The translations under genes and the position numbers were made by a program. This document shows positions 35,537-44,416 of a stretch of DNA of 64,000 nucleotides, in pieces. The stretch is from the NCBI RefSeq assembly GCF_001465795.2, contig NZ_CP013659.2:3056501-3120500 (forward strand), written 5' to 3'. Each line of letters begins with the position of its first letter. The first letter of the stretch is position 1. The notes under the pieces were generated by a model. That model ran no database searches and was not told the origin of the DNA. It saw nothing but the letters and a program-made list of their open reading frames with translations. The DNA comes from Planococcus rifietoensis (GTDB lineage: Bacteria > Bacillota > Bacilli > Bacillales_A > Planococcaceae).

Positions 35537-36838
35537 TCAAGCCGAAAAATGCCGGTTCAACTTCGGAATATACATGGAGAGGAAAATCGAACGGCCCGCA
35601 CTAAATGCTATGAAAGCAAGCCATAAGCCGTGGTTGCCGAACAGGGGGACGGCGAGAAAATAGACGGCCAAAAACAGCAGCAACGCCATCATCATCGACT
35701 TCCGGACAGGCGCTGTTTCCGTGGCTCCCGTGAAGATGCCATAAAAAATGATGCCGATGCTTGTGGAAATCGGAAACAGCAATAGCCACAGGCTGTAATC
35801 AGACGCAATGGTGATAACTTCGGGGATTCCAGTAAACAGCCGGATGACCGGGCCACTGAACAGCCAATACACAGCAGTCAAAAACAGCGCCGTGATAAGC
35901 GCCCATTGGCTGGCTAAAGCGAGCGTCCGTTTATACAAGCCTTCGTCCCTTGATCCGACTGCTTTACCGGATAAAATACTCGAGGCATTCGAGAAGCCAT
36001 CGAAAAAATACGCCATCAAATAATGAATTTGAATCAGCACGGCATTGGCAGCCAATGTCTCGGTGCCAAACGACGCACTTTTGTATGTAAAGATATTGAA
36101 TACTGCGAGCAGGCAGACGGTCCGGATAAACAGATCCTGATTGACAGCGATCATTTTTTTCAAGGCCGCGCCTTCGAAAATCTGCTGGAGCGGCAAAAGC
36201 TTCAGCGTGAATTGTGTCCGTTTCATGAGGAAGTAAATGCCCAAAACCATGGCACTCACTTCGGCGATCAAGGTGGCCGATGCGACCCCGGTGACGCCCC
36301 AGGCGAATCCCGTCACGAACAGCAAATCGAGCGCGATGTTCAATAAGTTCATGGCGATTTGGATCGTCACCGCAAGCCGGATGCGCGACATGCCCATCAG
36401 CCAGCCGAGAATGACGTAATTGATGAACGTCACCGGCACACCCCAGACACGGATATGGAAATAATCCAGCGCCAATGCTTCTACGTCCTGAGCCGGATTG
36501 AGCAAAGCCATCGCCGCTGTCGCGATCGGGTTTTGGAGGATCAGGAAAACGAGCCCGATTAACAGCGCGATGAAAAACGGCCGGATAAACGACAGCGTCT
36601 CCTGCAGCTCATCCCGCGCGCCGAGTGCTTGTGCGGCAAAGCCGGACGTGCTGACGCGCAAAAAGCCGAACAGCCAGTACATCGTATTGAAGATTACGGT
36701 GCCGATCGCGACGCCCCCCAGATAAGCGGGGTCCGGCAACTGCCCGACGACCGCGGTATCCACGGCCCCGAGCAAAGGCGTCGTCACGGTTGAAAAGGTT
36801 AAAGGCAAGGCCAACGCCAAGTATTTTTTATGATTCAT
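35537..36838 (-). CDS. MATE-family efflux transporter (DinF-like)
   Basis: A 433-residue twelve-helix MATE exporter that should expel an organic compound using an H+ or Na+ gradient. It opens LALPLTFSTVTTPLLGAVDTAVVG and has the DinF-like second half with SASSILSGKAVGSRDEGLYK near 290. ATG at 36838 with AGGAG seven bases upstream. It begins only 13 bases after the last ATPase gene of the Opp/Nik-type operon, so it is almost certainly co-transcribed. Importer plus exporter in one Zur-type unit recalls opine-metallophore systems, where the exporter releases the chelator; that link is inference. Confidence 0.88.
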   Translation of the reverse strand: MNHKKYLALALPLTFSTVTTPLLGAVDTAVVGQLPDPAYLGGVAIGTVIFNTMYWLFGFLRVSTSGFAAQALGARDELQETLSFIRPFFIALLIGLVFLILQNPIATAAMALLNPAQDVEALALDYFHIRVWGVPVTFINYVILGWLMGMSRIRLAVTIQIAMNLLNIALDLLFVTGFAWGVTGVASATLIAEVSAMVLGIYFLMKRTQFTLKLLPLQQIFEGAALKKMIAVNQDLFIRTVCLLAVFNIFTYKSASFGTETLAANAVLIQIHYLMAYFFDGFSNASSILSGKAVGSRDEGLYKRTLALASQWALITALFLTAVYWLFSGPVIRLFTGIPEVITIASDYSLWLLLFPISTSIGIIFYGIFTGATETAPVRKSMMMALLLFLAVYFLAVPLFGNHGLWLAFIAFSAGRSIFLSMYIPKLNRHFSA

Positions 36839-36851
36839 GGTGCACTCCTGT

Positions 36852-37616
36852 TCAGTCGAATAAAGAAACCAATTGTTTTGTATAAGGATGGCGTTCATCT
36901 GCGAACAAATCGTCTTTCTCGAAACGATCGACGATCTGCCCTTCTTTCATGACCAGTATTTTTTGGCTCAATGCCTGAATGGCCAGCAGATCATGGGAAA
37001 TGAATAAATAAGATAAATCCAATGCATCGCGGAGATGATCCAGCAGCTTCAAGATCGACATTTGCGTCAAGACATCCAAGCTCGAAGTCGGTTCATCCAG
37101 CACCACAAGCGCGGGCTCCAGGCTGATGGCCCGCGCAATCGAAATGCGCTGCTTCTGGCCTCCGCTCAGTTCATGTGGGTAGCGCGATAACAAATCCGGC
37201 GAGAGTTCCACCGCTTCCATCAATTGGCGCGCCAGCTGTTCTTCACTGCCATGCTGGAAGTGGGTCAAAGAGACTTGCGCGCCGTACTGGCGAAACGGTT
37301 CCATCAATGAATGGCGGATCTTCAACTTCGGGTTCAGCGAAGAAGCCGGATTTTGCATGACGGTTTGCAGTTGGCGACGGTACGGGCGGATTTCCCGTTC
37401 GGTTTTATTATGCAATGGCGCGCCTTCAAACAAAATCTCCCCTTGGTCAAGACGCTCCAATTGCAAAATGCAGCGGGCGAGGGTGCTTTTGCCGCATCCG
37501 CTTTCGCCGACAATTCCGACGCATTCCTGTCGGTCGAGCGAGAAGTTGATGTCTTTTAGCACCGGGATGCCCGGTTGATAAGACTTTTGAACATCGTTCA
37601 ATTGCAATAAAGGCAC
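36852..37616 (-). CDS. ABC transporter ATPase, OppF/NikE type
   Basis: A 254-residue ATPase of the nickel/peptide importer class. Walker A GESGCGKST (about 37-45), signature LSGGQKQRISIARAIS (about 149-164), Walker B LVVLDEPTSSLD, switch His in LFISHDLLAI. It lacks the C-terminal oligopeptide-type Fe-S/Cys extension found in long OppF proteins. GTG start at 37616 lies 19 bases inside the preceding ATPase gene. Partner of the ATPase at 37598; energises the two permeases. Confidence 0.9.
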   Translation of the reverse strand: MPLLQLNDVQKSYQPGIPVLKDINFSLDRQECVGIVGESGCGKSTLARCILQLERLDQGEILFEGAPLHNKTEREIRPYRRQLQTVMQNPASSLNPKLKIRHSLMEPFRQYGAQVSLTHFQHGSEEQLARQLMEAVELSPDLLSRYPHELSGGQKQRISIARAISLEPALVVLDEPTSSLDVLTQMSILKLLDHLRDALDLSYLFISHDLLAIQALSQKILVMKEGQIVDRFEKDDLFADERHPYTKQLVSLFD

Positions 37617-38413
37617 GCGGTGTCATCTCCCTTCAATAGCTGGGAAGCTGCGGACAGGCTAGGAGACGCTGCCATCAACGCTCGGGTATAGGGATGCTGC
37701 GGTTGGTTCAGGACGCTTTGTTTATCGCCTATTTCGACGACTGCCCCTTCTTTCATCACAATGATTTGGTCGGCGTGTTTTCGCACATGCCGCAGATCGT
37801 GGGTGATAAAGAGCATCGCACATCCGGTTTCCTGCCGCAAATCCGCAAGCAAACGAAGCACTTTAAAGGCCGAAATGCTATCGAGTGCCGCTGTCGGTTC
37901 GTCTGCAATGACGAGGTCCGGCTTTGTCAAAAGCGCCAAGGCAATCGAACTACGCTGAAGCTGCCCGCCGCTCAATTGAAACGGGTAGCGCGTATACATC
38001 TCGGGCTTCAAGCCGACCGACTCGAGCGCTTGTTCCGCCATTTCCCGGCGCTGCGTTTTCGACAGCTTGAAATGGGCTTTTAAAAATTCATCAAAATGGC
38101 GGCCGATTGTATGAAACGGCGTAAAAGAACCTTGATAGTCTTGAAATATATAGGAAATGGAAGTTCCCCGCAAGCGGCGCATTTCTTTTGCACCAAACTG
38201 CAGGATATCTTTTCCATTATAAAGCGCTTTGCCCCGGGCTTTCAAATTCGGTGCGAGCAAACGGCCGATTGCGGAGGCGGTGACGCTTTTGCCACTGCCG
38301 CTTTGCCCGATGATGGCGAGCCATTCGCCTTTTTGGATATCAAAGGAAATGCCCTTAACAAGTGGGACCTCTCCGGCCTGGACCGTTAAATTTTGTACAG
38401 AGAGCAACGTCAT
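37598..38413 (-). CDS. ABC transporter ATPase, OppD/NikD type
   Basis: A 271-residue ATPase. Walker A GQSGSGKS (about 36-43), signature LSGGQLQRSSIALALL, Walker B LVIADEPTAALDS, switch His in LFITHDLRHVRKH. AAAGGAAG precedes the ATG, which overlaps the permease stop by four bases. Short compared with OppD (about 330), as in NikD-type subunits. Confidence 0.9.
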   Translation of the reverse strand: MTLLSVQNLTVQAGEVPLVKGISFDIQKGEWLAIIGQSGSGKSVTASAIGRLLAPNLKARGKALYNGKDILQFGAKEMRRLRGTSISYIFQDYQGSFTPFHTIGRHFDEFLKAHFKLSKTQRREMAEQALESVGLKPEMYTRYPFQLSGGQLQRSSIALALLTKPDLVIADEPTAALDSISAFKVLRLLADLRQETGCAMLFITHDLRHVRKHADQIIVMKEGAVVEIGDKQSVLNQPQHPYTRALMAASPSLSAASQLLKGDDTACLYCN

Positions 38414-39246
38414 TCTGCCACTTCCTTTTTCACGTCAAATTTATCGCGTAAATAATCGCCAAGCAAATTAGAGAACAAGACGACCGTCACAATGGCGAGT
38501 CCGGGATAAATCATCAAGGCCGGAACCGTCTGGAAATACGGGCGTGCTTCATTGAGCATCGCGCCCCATTCCGGAGCCGGCGGCTGTGCGCCGAGCCCGA
38601 TGTAAGACAAGGAAGAAATCAATAAAATGATTTTCCCCAAGTCCAGGCTGGCGAGCACCAAAATATGGCCGATCAGATGGGGAAACAAATGCTTCCACAT
38701 GATGCGCCATTCACTCAAGCCGTTGATCTTGGCCATAGTGATGTAATCTTTCTGCCGTTCCGTGACCACTGTGCTGCGGGCAAGGCGTGCGTAATTCACC
38801 CATTTGACCAAAATGATCGCTAGCAGCAGGTTCTCGATGCCCGCTCCGAGCAAACCGCTCAGCACGATGGCAACGACTGTGTCCGGAAACGCCAAAAACG
38901 CATCCGCCACCCTCATCAGCAAGCGATCGACAAGGCCGCCCTTGAATCCAGCAATGACGCCAATCGGAACGCCGATAGCGACCGCCAACAACAGCGCCAA
39001 AAAGCCATAGCCGACCGTCAATTGGAACCCGAGCAGGATGCGCGTCAGCATATCACGCCCCAAATGATCGGTGCCAAACGGATGCTGCCAGCTCATCGGG
39101 AGCAAGCGCTCATTCAAATCAACAAACGACGGATCATGCTTCAATATCAGAAACGCGTAAACCGCAACCGAAGCGATCAGGATCAGGATAGCCGATAAAA
39201 AGACCTTGGTGGCACGCGTTTTATTTACAGTAAGCCGGTTTTTCAT
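38410..39246 (-). CDS. ABC permease, OppC/NikC type
   Basis: A 278-residue permease with a long N-terminal helix, then the binding-protein-dependent transport domain. The conserved HPFGTDHLGRDMLTRIL lies near 55-72 and the EAA coupling loop is YITMAKINGLSEWRIMWKHLFPHL. ATG at 39246 is six bases from GGGGAG; a GTG one codon earlier is too close. Overlaps both neighbours by a few bases. Confidence 0.9.
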   Translation of the reverse strand: MKNRLTVNKTRATKVFLSAILILIASVAVYAFLILKHDPSFVDLNERLLPMSWQHPFGTDHLGRDMLTRILLGFQLTVGYGFLALLLAVAIGVPIGVIAGFKGGLVDRLLMRVADAFLAFPDTVVAIVLSGLLGAGIENLLLAIILVKWVNYARLARSTVVTERQKDYITMAKINGLSEWRIMWKHLFPHLIGHILVLASLDLGKIILLISSLSYIGLGAQPPAPEWGAMLNEARPYFQTVPALMIYPGLAIVTVVLFSNLLGDYLRDKFDVKKEVAE

Positions 39247-40190
39247 CACACTCTCCCCTTTCCTTTTAAGCGCAGTTCCGGATTTAAATAGCGATACGAC
39301 AGATCAACGATGCTGTTGATCACAAATACCAGGATCGCCATGACAAAAATATAGCCTTGGATCATCGGGTAATCCCTGCTGCGAATCGCATCGACCACCA
39401 TCTTGCCAATGCCGGGATAGGCGAAAATCACTTCAATGACAACGACTCCGCCGATCAAGCTGCCTAGGCTGACGCCAAATACCGTGATGACCGGCGGCAA
39501 GCTCGCTCGCAGCACATGGCTGAAGAAAATCCGCGGCTCTGAAATTCCGCGGGCGCGCGCAGCTCGGATATTTTCCTGGTTCAAAGAATCAATCAAGCTC
39601 GAGCGCAATAGCCGAACATAGACGCTTGAAATCGCGAGACCCAACGTAATAGAAGGAAGGACGGCAGAATGCAAGCCGTCCCTCCCCATTGTCGGCAGCC
39701 ATCCTAGGCGGACGCCGAGCAGATCGATCAATATAAGGCCCAGCCAGAAACTTGGAACGGCTGCACCGAGCAACGACAAGCCGCGGCTCACTTGGTCGAT
39801 CCAGCTGCCTCTGTAAAGCGCAGCAAGTGACCCGAGCGGCAAGGCGACCAGTACCATGACGAACAGACCGCCGAGCGTCAATTCCAAAGTTGCCGGAACG
39901 CCGCTCCACAACATGTCCATGACGGGCTGGTTGGAAATATAGGAATTCCCGAAATCCAAGCGGGCAAAATCCACCAGCCACTCGCCGTACTGGACGAGCA
40001 ACGGCTCGTTAAACCCCATGTCCTCTCGCAATTGCTCCACTTGTTCAGCCGATACCGATAAATCATCGACGCGCAGGATCGACAGCACCGGGTCTCCCGG
40101 AGCCATGCGCGCGAACAGGAAACTAACGAACGTGATCAATAATAGAAAAACCGCAACTTCGGCTAAGCGGCGTGTAATGATGCGAATCAC
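39246..40190 (-). CDS. ABC permease, OppB/NikB type
   Basis: A 314-residue permease: six helices, MAPGDPVLSILR after the first helix and the EAA loop ENIRAARARGISEPRIFFSHVLR (residues about 200-222). GTG start at 40190 directly follows the stop of the binding-protein gene, so it depends on translational coupling. Forms the membrane channel with the NikC-type subunit. Confidence 0.88.
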   Translation of the reverse strand: MIRIITRRLAEVAVFLLLITFVSFLFARMAPGDPVLSILRVDDLSVSAEQVEQLREDMGFNEPLLVQYGEWLVDFARLDFGNSYISNQPVMDMLWSGVPATLELTLGGLFVMVLVALPLGSLAALYRGSWIDQVSRGLSLLGAAVPSFWLGLILIDLLGVRLGWLPTMGRDGLHSAVLPSITLGLAISSVYVRLLRSSLIDSLNQENIRAARARGISEPRIFFSHVLRASLPPVITVFGVSLGSLIGGVVVIEVIFAYPGIGKMVVDAIRSRDYPMIQGYIFVMAILVFVINSIVDLSYRYLNPELRLKGKGRV

Positions 40191-41720
40191 TTACTCCACA
40201 TCCAATTCGTTCGTCAGCATATAGTATTCGCTTCTCGTCGTCGTCCAATTTTTCACTTTGTCGGAATTATAGGCAACAAGCGTATTTGGATGCAGCACAA
40301 ACGAGTTGTACATCTGCTCATCGACGTAGCTGGCGATTTCTTCCGCGATATCCGAACGCTGTTCCTGTCCGACGACCTGGTTCAATTCATCAATCATCGC
40401 CGTCAGTTTGTTATCGTCTGCACCGCTGAAATTGAGTGCACCATCCGGATGATAAGTCGCGTTCAAATAATACCCCGCATCCCCGCGCGGCGCCGTTAAG
40501 TTGCTGTAAGTCGTCAAATCCCAGTCTCGGTTGGCGGCCATATGCTCTTCAGGGATTTCGATTTGTTCAATCACCACTTCAATGCCCAGCTGGCCGGCAT
40601 CTGATTGGAACACTTGTGCAATCAAGGGCAGATCGGCGCGTGCGCTATAGGTCAATAGCGTCCAGGTCAGAGGTTCCCCGTCTTTTTGCATCACGCCGTC
40701 CTGCTCTGTATAACCTGCCTGTTCCAAAAGTTTGCGTGCTTCATCGATTCCACGCTTTTTTTCAGGATAATCCGGTGCAAAAGAGAAAGAAGACGGGAAC
40801 GGCCCTGTTGCCACTTCCGCATGGCCGCTCAAAATCGTCTCAGCAATCATGTCCCGGTCGATCAATGCATCGATCGCTTGGCGGACATGAACATCTTTCA
40901 AGGACTCGCGCTGCAAGTTCATGGTCATCTGATGGACGCGGAATGTCGAAGTCGATTCGACCGTTACGCCGTCGATCGCCTCCAATTGTTCGACCGTTTC
41001 CACTTCAGGACGGAACACGATGTCCGCGCCTTTTGATTCAAGTGCAAGCGAACGGGCATTGGCATCTTCGTTAAATGAAAATCTCGCTTTCTCCAGTTTG
41101 GCAGCACCGTCCCAATAGCCTTCAAAGCGCACCAAGTCTACTGCAGTACCCGGTGTAAACGAAGCGACCGCAAACGGCCCAGTCCCGATCGGCTTGTTAA
41201 TGAAGTCGGTTTCGCTGACATCGATGATCGAGGTATTCGGATGCACCAGTTCAGAAGGGAATTCCGGGAACGGCATCGTCGTTGTAATGGTCAATTCCGG
41301 CCCTTCGACAGCAATCGACTCGATGCGCAACGCATTCTTAATGGCGATATTATCGGTCATGGCGCGTTCCAAGGAAGCTTTTACCGCTTCACCGTCCATC
41401 GGCTTGCCGTTTTGAAACGTCACGTCTTCACGCAGCTTGAATGTCCAATTCTGGCCATCTTCGCTCGACCAGCTCTCGGCCAGCCACGGTTCGATCTCCA
41501 AAGTTTCATCGTTCAAATAAACCAAAGTCTCGGCAATCCCAGCACGTAATGGCACATAGCTCGTGTCGACGTGGGGATCGAGTGAATTGGTCGCGAAATT
41601 AAATAATAAATTCACTTCTTTGGCGGCATCTTCCCCGCCCTCCGCTGATGACTCCGAACAGGCGGACAATATTAGCGCCATAGTGGCCAATGCTGCGAGC
41701 AGAACCAATAGTTTCTTCAT
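40191..41720 (-). CDS. Substrate-binding lipoprotein, NikA/OppA type (probable metal-complex or peptide binder)
   Basis: A 509-residue SBP_bac_5 protein. Lipobox LILSAC with Cys at about 21; then the mature protein starts NLLFNFATNSLDPHVDTSYVPLRAG, resembling nickel/metallophore-type NikA more than peptide binders (inference). IGTGPFAVASF and the RQAIDALIDRDMIA region are standard for the family. AAAGGAG precedes the ATG. First gene of a six-gene unit (binding protein, two permeases, two ATPases, MATE exporter) with a Zur-like box about 80 bases upstream, so zinc limitation may induce it and a zinc-chelator complex may be its cargo. Confidence 0.85.
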   Translation of the reverse strand: MKKLLVLLAALATMALILSACSESSAEGGEDAAKEVNLLFNFATNSLDPHVDTSYVPLRAGIAETLVYLNDETLEIEPWLAESWSSEDGQNWTFKLREDVTFQNGKPMDGEAVKASLERAMTDNIAIKNALRIESIAVEGPELTITTTMPFPEFPSELVHPNTSIIDVSETDFINKPIGTGPFAVASFTPGTAVDLVRFEGYWDGAAKLEKARFSFNEDANARSLALESKGADIVFRPEVETVEQLEAIDGVTVESTSTFRVHQMTMNLQRESLKDVHVRQAIDALIDRDMIAETILSGHAEVATGPFPSSFSFAPDYPEKKRGIDEARKLLEQAGYTEQDGVMQKDGEPLTWTLLTYSARADLPLIAQVFQSDAGQLGIEVVIEQIEIPEEHMAANRDWDLTTYSNLTAPRGDAGYYLNATYHPDGALNFSGADDNKLTAMIDELNQVVGQEQRSDIAEEIASYVDEQMYNSFVLHPNTLVAYNSDKVKNWTTTRSEYYMLTNELDVE

Positions 41721-41798
41721 AAAATCTTCTCCTTTTGAATAATGTCGGTAAAACCAGCAAACTTTTCTTACGCAAGTCGAGCATAGTGAATTCCTAAA

Positions 41799-41813
41799 AA
41801 GTAATTATTACGA
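41799..41813. promoter_or_regulatory. Zur-like box 1
   Basis: AAGTAATTATTACGA matches the B. subtilis Zur consensus TCGTAATNATTACGA at 12 of 14 defined positions; 79-93 bases upstream of the binding-protein ATG. It overlaps another palindrome, CGATTT-ATA-AAATCG at 41811-41825. Confidence 0.65.
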
Positions 41814-41920
41814 TTTATAAAATCGAAAAAAATTTTAGCCTCTGGTCCAGATGGCTAAAGATGTTCTATGTATTGAAAAGCTCCTGATAAAGGCTTTCGG
41901 CAATACGAATCGAATGCAAA

Positions 41921-41935
41921 GAGTAAATGTTACGA
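41921..41935. promoter_or_regulatory. Zur-like box 2 (weaker)
   Basis: GAGTAAATGTTACGA matches the Zur consensus at 10 of 14 positions; about 200 bases upstream of the binding-protein gene. The surrounding GTAAAT-N6-ATTTAC is itself a palindrome. The rest of the gap 41721-41998 is AT-rich with no gene. Confidence 0.4.
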
Positions 41936-41999
41936 TTTACATCATATACCTTAGTTTTTCATTGCGCAAGCACAATTTGGAATGGATACTATTTTTCAT

Positions 42000-42036
42000 A
42001 AAAAAAAGAACCTGGCTTCTATTTCAGCCTGCTCTT
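42000..42036 (-). terminator. Possible terminator after the DUF6176 gene
   Basis: GAGC-GGCT and AGCC-GTTC can pair on the minus strand with small internal loops and a G-U, followed by seven T. Confidence 0.4.
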
Positions 42037-42043
42037 CTCTTTC

Positions 42044-42388
42044 TTACTTCATCTGGCTCCGGACATGGGGAGCAATCATGACCGCTTCGACCGATAAATC
42101 GACGGCTTCAAAATCAGGATCGATGCATTCCCGCCAGTACGCCATGTGTTTTTCGTCGATCCAATGCGTTGAAGATTCCACCGCCTCCCCGCCTGTTCCC
42201 TGAACCGAATACCAATATAAATACTCAGCCCCGTCAAGCGTTTCCCTGAAAATGGTCTCGACGTACATTTTCTCTCCTTCTAAGGTCACGAGAACTTCTT
42301 CCATGTGATCGTTCAAGAACGTCAGCCATTCGTCCACCACTTCTGATTTTCCTTTTTTCACGCGAAACCGTGTCAACTCAACATCCAT
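42044..42388 (-). CDS. DUF6176 family protein
   Basis: A 114-residue soluble protein with a ferredoxin-like alpha/beta pattern. It begins VELTRFRVKKGKSEVVDEWLTFLN and has EYLYWYSVQGTGG and HMAYWRECIDP, characteristic of the DUF6176 group, which resembles dimeric alpha-beta barrel monooxygenases in layout but has no known activity. ATG 42388 follows AAGGA at ten bases. Divergent from the siderophore-binding gene with a Fur box between them. Confidence 0.72.
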   Translation of the reverse strand: MDVELTRFRVKKGKSEVVDEWLTFLNDHMEEVLVTLEGEKMYVETIFRETLDGAEYLYWYSVQGTGGEAVESSTHWIDEKHMAYWRECIDPDFEAVDLSVEAVMIAPHVRSQMK

Positions 42389-42472
42389 TCGAATCACTTC
42401 CTTGAAGTTTTTTATAATTGACGAAGATGGCAGAAAACAACAAGCCTGTCGAAATTATCTTCCACAAGTTTG

Positions 42473-42501
42473 TTGACAATACATAAGCAGAGAAGTAGGA
42501 T
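42473..42501 (+). promoter_or_regulatory. SigA promoter of the second siderophore-binding gene
   Basis: TTGACA (42473-42478), 17-base spacer, TAGGAT (42496-42501), with a Fur box just downstream. Confidence 0.65.
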
Positions 42502-42517
42502 GAAATAAGAATCTAAT

Positions 42518-42532
42518 TGAAAATGATTATCA
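42518..42532. promoter_or_regulatory. Fur box of the second siderophore-binding gene
   Basis: TGAAAATGATTATCA matches the 7-1-7 Fur consensus at 13 of 14 positions and lies about 17 bases downstream of the -10. Confidence 0.85.
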
Positions 42533-42571
42533 TTACTGATTGGTCATTTTTCAACAAAGGAGAAGAAGAAC

Positions 42572-43504
42572 TTGAAAAAATCAGGATTATTGTTCGTGCT
42601 TTTATTGTTACTGGCCGTACTCGCCGCTTGTGGCTCTGCTGAATCGTCAGAAGATACGGGCGCTGCAGAACCGGAACAAGATGAAGCAGCGGAGACATTT
42701 ACATACGAATCGGAAACAGGCGCAGTTGAAGTGCCGTCAGACCCACAGCGCATCATCGCTTTGACGAACGGGCCAAATGTCTTGGCGCTTGAAGGCAATA
42801 TCGTCGGGATCGACGAATGGACCAATGCCAACCCGCTTTTTGAAGATATGCTGTCCGATGTGGAAATTGTCACGGAAGACAATCTGGAAAAAATCATCGA
42901 ATTGGATCCGGACCTTATCATCGCAGGCACACACATGAAAAATCTCGACAAGATGAGCGAAATTGCACCGACCGTTGCCTTCACATGGGGCAAACTCGAT
43001 TATTTGGATCAGCAAGTCGAAATCGGCAAATTGCTCAATAAAGAACAGGAAGCGACTGATTGGGTCGCTGATTTCCAAAGCCGCGCACAAGCTGCCGGTG
43101 AAGAAATCCGTGCCAAAATCGGTGAAGATGCCACTGTTTCGGTCATCGAAAGCGGCAATAAGGAATTCTATGTATTCGGTGATAATTACGCACGCGGCAC
43201 CGAAATCCTCTATCAGGAAATGGGCTTGAACATGCCGGAAAAAGTAGAGGAACTGGCACTTGAAGCGGGCGTCCATACCTTCTCGCTCGAAGTATTGCCT
43301 GATTTCGCAGGGGATTACGTCGTCCTCAGCAAAAACCCGGATGTCGACAACTCATTCATGGAAACCGATGTCTGGAACAACATCCCTGCCGTCAGCGAAG
43401 AGCGCGTCATTGAAATCAATACGAAAGCTTCGACGTACAGCGACCCGATCACCCTGGACCATCTGCTTGGCATCTTTGAAGAAGGATTCCTTGCCGAGAA
43501 CTAA
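42572..43504 (+). CDS. Orphan siderophore-binding lipoprotein, paralogue of the 5831 gene
   Basis: A 310-residue class III binding protein with lipobox AVLAAC (Cys about 20) and an acidic Ala/Glu tether. Sequence is closely similar to the protein at 5831-6760 throughout, including GTEILYQEMGLNMPEKV. TTG start at 42572 with AAAGGAG nine bases upstream. No permease or ATPase genes are adjacent, so it probably docks on the FecCD pair at 6823-8825 and broadens the range of siderophores taken up. Own promoter with a Fur box; ends at a very strong hairpin. Confidence 0.9.
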   Translation: MKKSGLLFVLLLLLAVLAACGSAESSEDTGAAEPEQDEAAETFTYESETGAVEVPSDPQRIIALTNGPNVLALEGNIVGIDEWTNANPLFEDMLSDVEIVTEDNLEKIIELDPDLIIAGTHMKNLDKMSEIAPTVAFTWGKLDYLDQQVEIGKLLNKEQEATDWVADFQSRAQAAGEEIRAKIGEDATVSVIESGNKEFYVFGDNYARGTEILYQEMGLNMPEKVEELALEAGVHTFSLEVLPDFAGDYVVLSKNPDVDNSFMETDVWNNIPAVSEERVIEINTKASTYSDPITLDHLLGIFEEGFLAEN

Positions 43505-43511
43505 GCCATTT

Positions 43512-43570
43512 GAAAGCCCCCGTCCGAACGGCCTTCCACCCCCCCGGAAGCCGTTCGGACGGGGGCTTTC
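43512..43570. terminator. Long bidirectional terminator hairpin
   Basis: Arms of at least 20 bases (43512-43531 and 43551-43570) plus inner CTTCC/GGAAG, around a C-rich loop. Shared by the binding-protein gene and the convergent zinc-ribbon gene. Confidence 0.88.
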
Positions 43571-43571
43571 G

Positions 43572-43736
43572 TTATTTTTTCGAGCATGCATCGCAGGTAA
43601 ACTTGGCCTCCAGTTTTAAGTACGCTTTGACCTCCGCGAACCCTTTGCGCTTCGGATAGCGCATCTGGAGCTCCACTAATTCACCGCCTTCGATTTCCCT
43701 GCCGCACACTTGGCATTTCGGTGGTTCATTGAACAT
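43572..43736 (-). CDS. 54-residue zinc-ribbon protein
   Basis: A short ORF read on the minus strand: MFNEPPKCQVCGREIEG at the start and FTCDACSKK at the end, giving two CxxC knuckles 36 residues apart, a plausible single-Zn ribbon. GGGAGGG lies six bases before the ATG at 43736; another ATG at 43742 is too close to it. It follows the lipoprotein gene by 22 bases, probably in one transcript, and ends at the long hairpin. Function unknown. Confidence 0.68.
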   Translation of the reverse strand: MFNEPPKCQVCGREIEGGELVELQMRYPKRKGFAEVKAYLKLEAKFTCDACSKK

Positions 43737-43758
43737 CGTCATCCCTCCCACTCGATCG

Positions 43759-44313
43759 TTATTGTTTTAAGCGTTCCGATAAGCCTTGGTCGTCCGTGTA
43801 AGTGAACTTGCCGATTTTGCCTTCTTGGACAGTTGAAAACAACACGACACCTCCCACTTCAGCACGCTGCTCTTTTCCGCCCTTTTTCTGAAACGCCACT
43901 TCTGCCGTGAACAGGTAGCGGTTCGCCACCGTATCGCTCAACTCAATGTCCACGTCTTCCAAGCGCAGCTCATAGCCATAGATATCAGCCAATCCCGGAA
44001 AATAGGTGCCGAATACCCGCATGAATTGATCCAATTCACTATCGGTGAAATAGGCTCCGTATTTATCATCCACTTGCTGCTCAAATGCCTCATTCACTTC
44101 GACGCCGTCCACGATTTGTTTATTGGCAGGATTCCACATCGCCTCCAAAAACTCCTCGTCCGGCCCGTTGAATTGCAGCTCCAATACACGCTCGATCGTC
44201 TCCATTTTCGGGTCGTCCGCTTTCGCCGCCATGCACCCCCCTATGGTGAACACTGCCGCGAGCACAGTCAATACTGCCAGCGCCAGCTTCAATTTACTTG
44301 CTCCTTTCTGCAT
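43759..44313 (-). CDS. Predicted lipoprotein, NTF2-like or DUF type, unknown function
   Basis: A 184-residue exported protein with lipobox TIGGC (Cys about 27). The mature part begins with a helix (METIERVLELQFNGPDEEFLEAMW) and ends in strands, suggesting an NTF2-like cone fold; I cannot name the family. AAAGGAG precedes the ATG by nine bases. First gene of a two-gene unit with the zinc-ribbon protein. Confidence 0.65.
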   Translation of the reverse strand: MQKGASKLKLALAVLTVLAAVFTIGGCMAAKADDPKMETIERVLELQFNGPDEEFLEAMWNPANKQIVDGVEVNEAFEQQVDDKYGAYFTDSELDQFMRVFGTYFPGLADIYGYELRLEDVDIELSDTVANRYLFTAEVAFQKKGGKEQRAEVGGVVLFSTVQEGKIGKFTYTDDQGLSERLKQ

Positions 44314-44416
44314 CCCGATCAGCTCCTTTGTTTATACTACGAAATAACTAAGCTTAAGTTTCAATTTTCTGGAATTTGAAGAAACTCATTTATTAATCAT
44401 ATATTTTCACAAAGAA

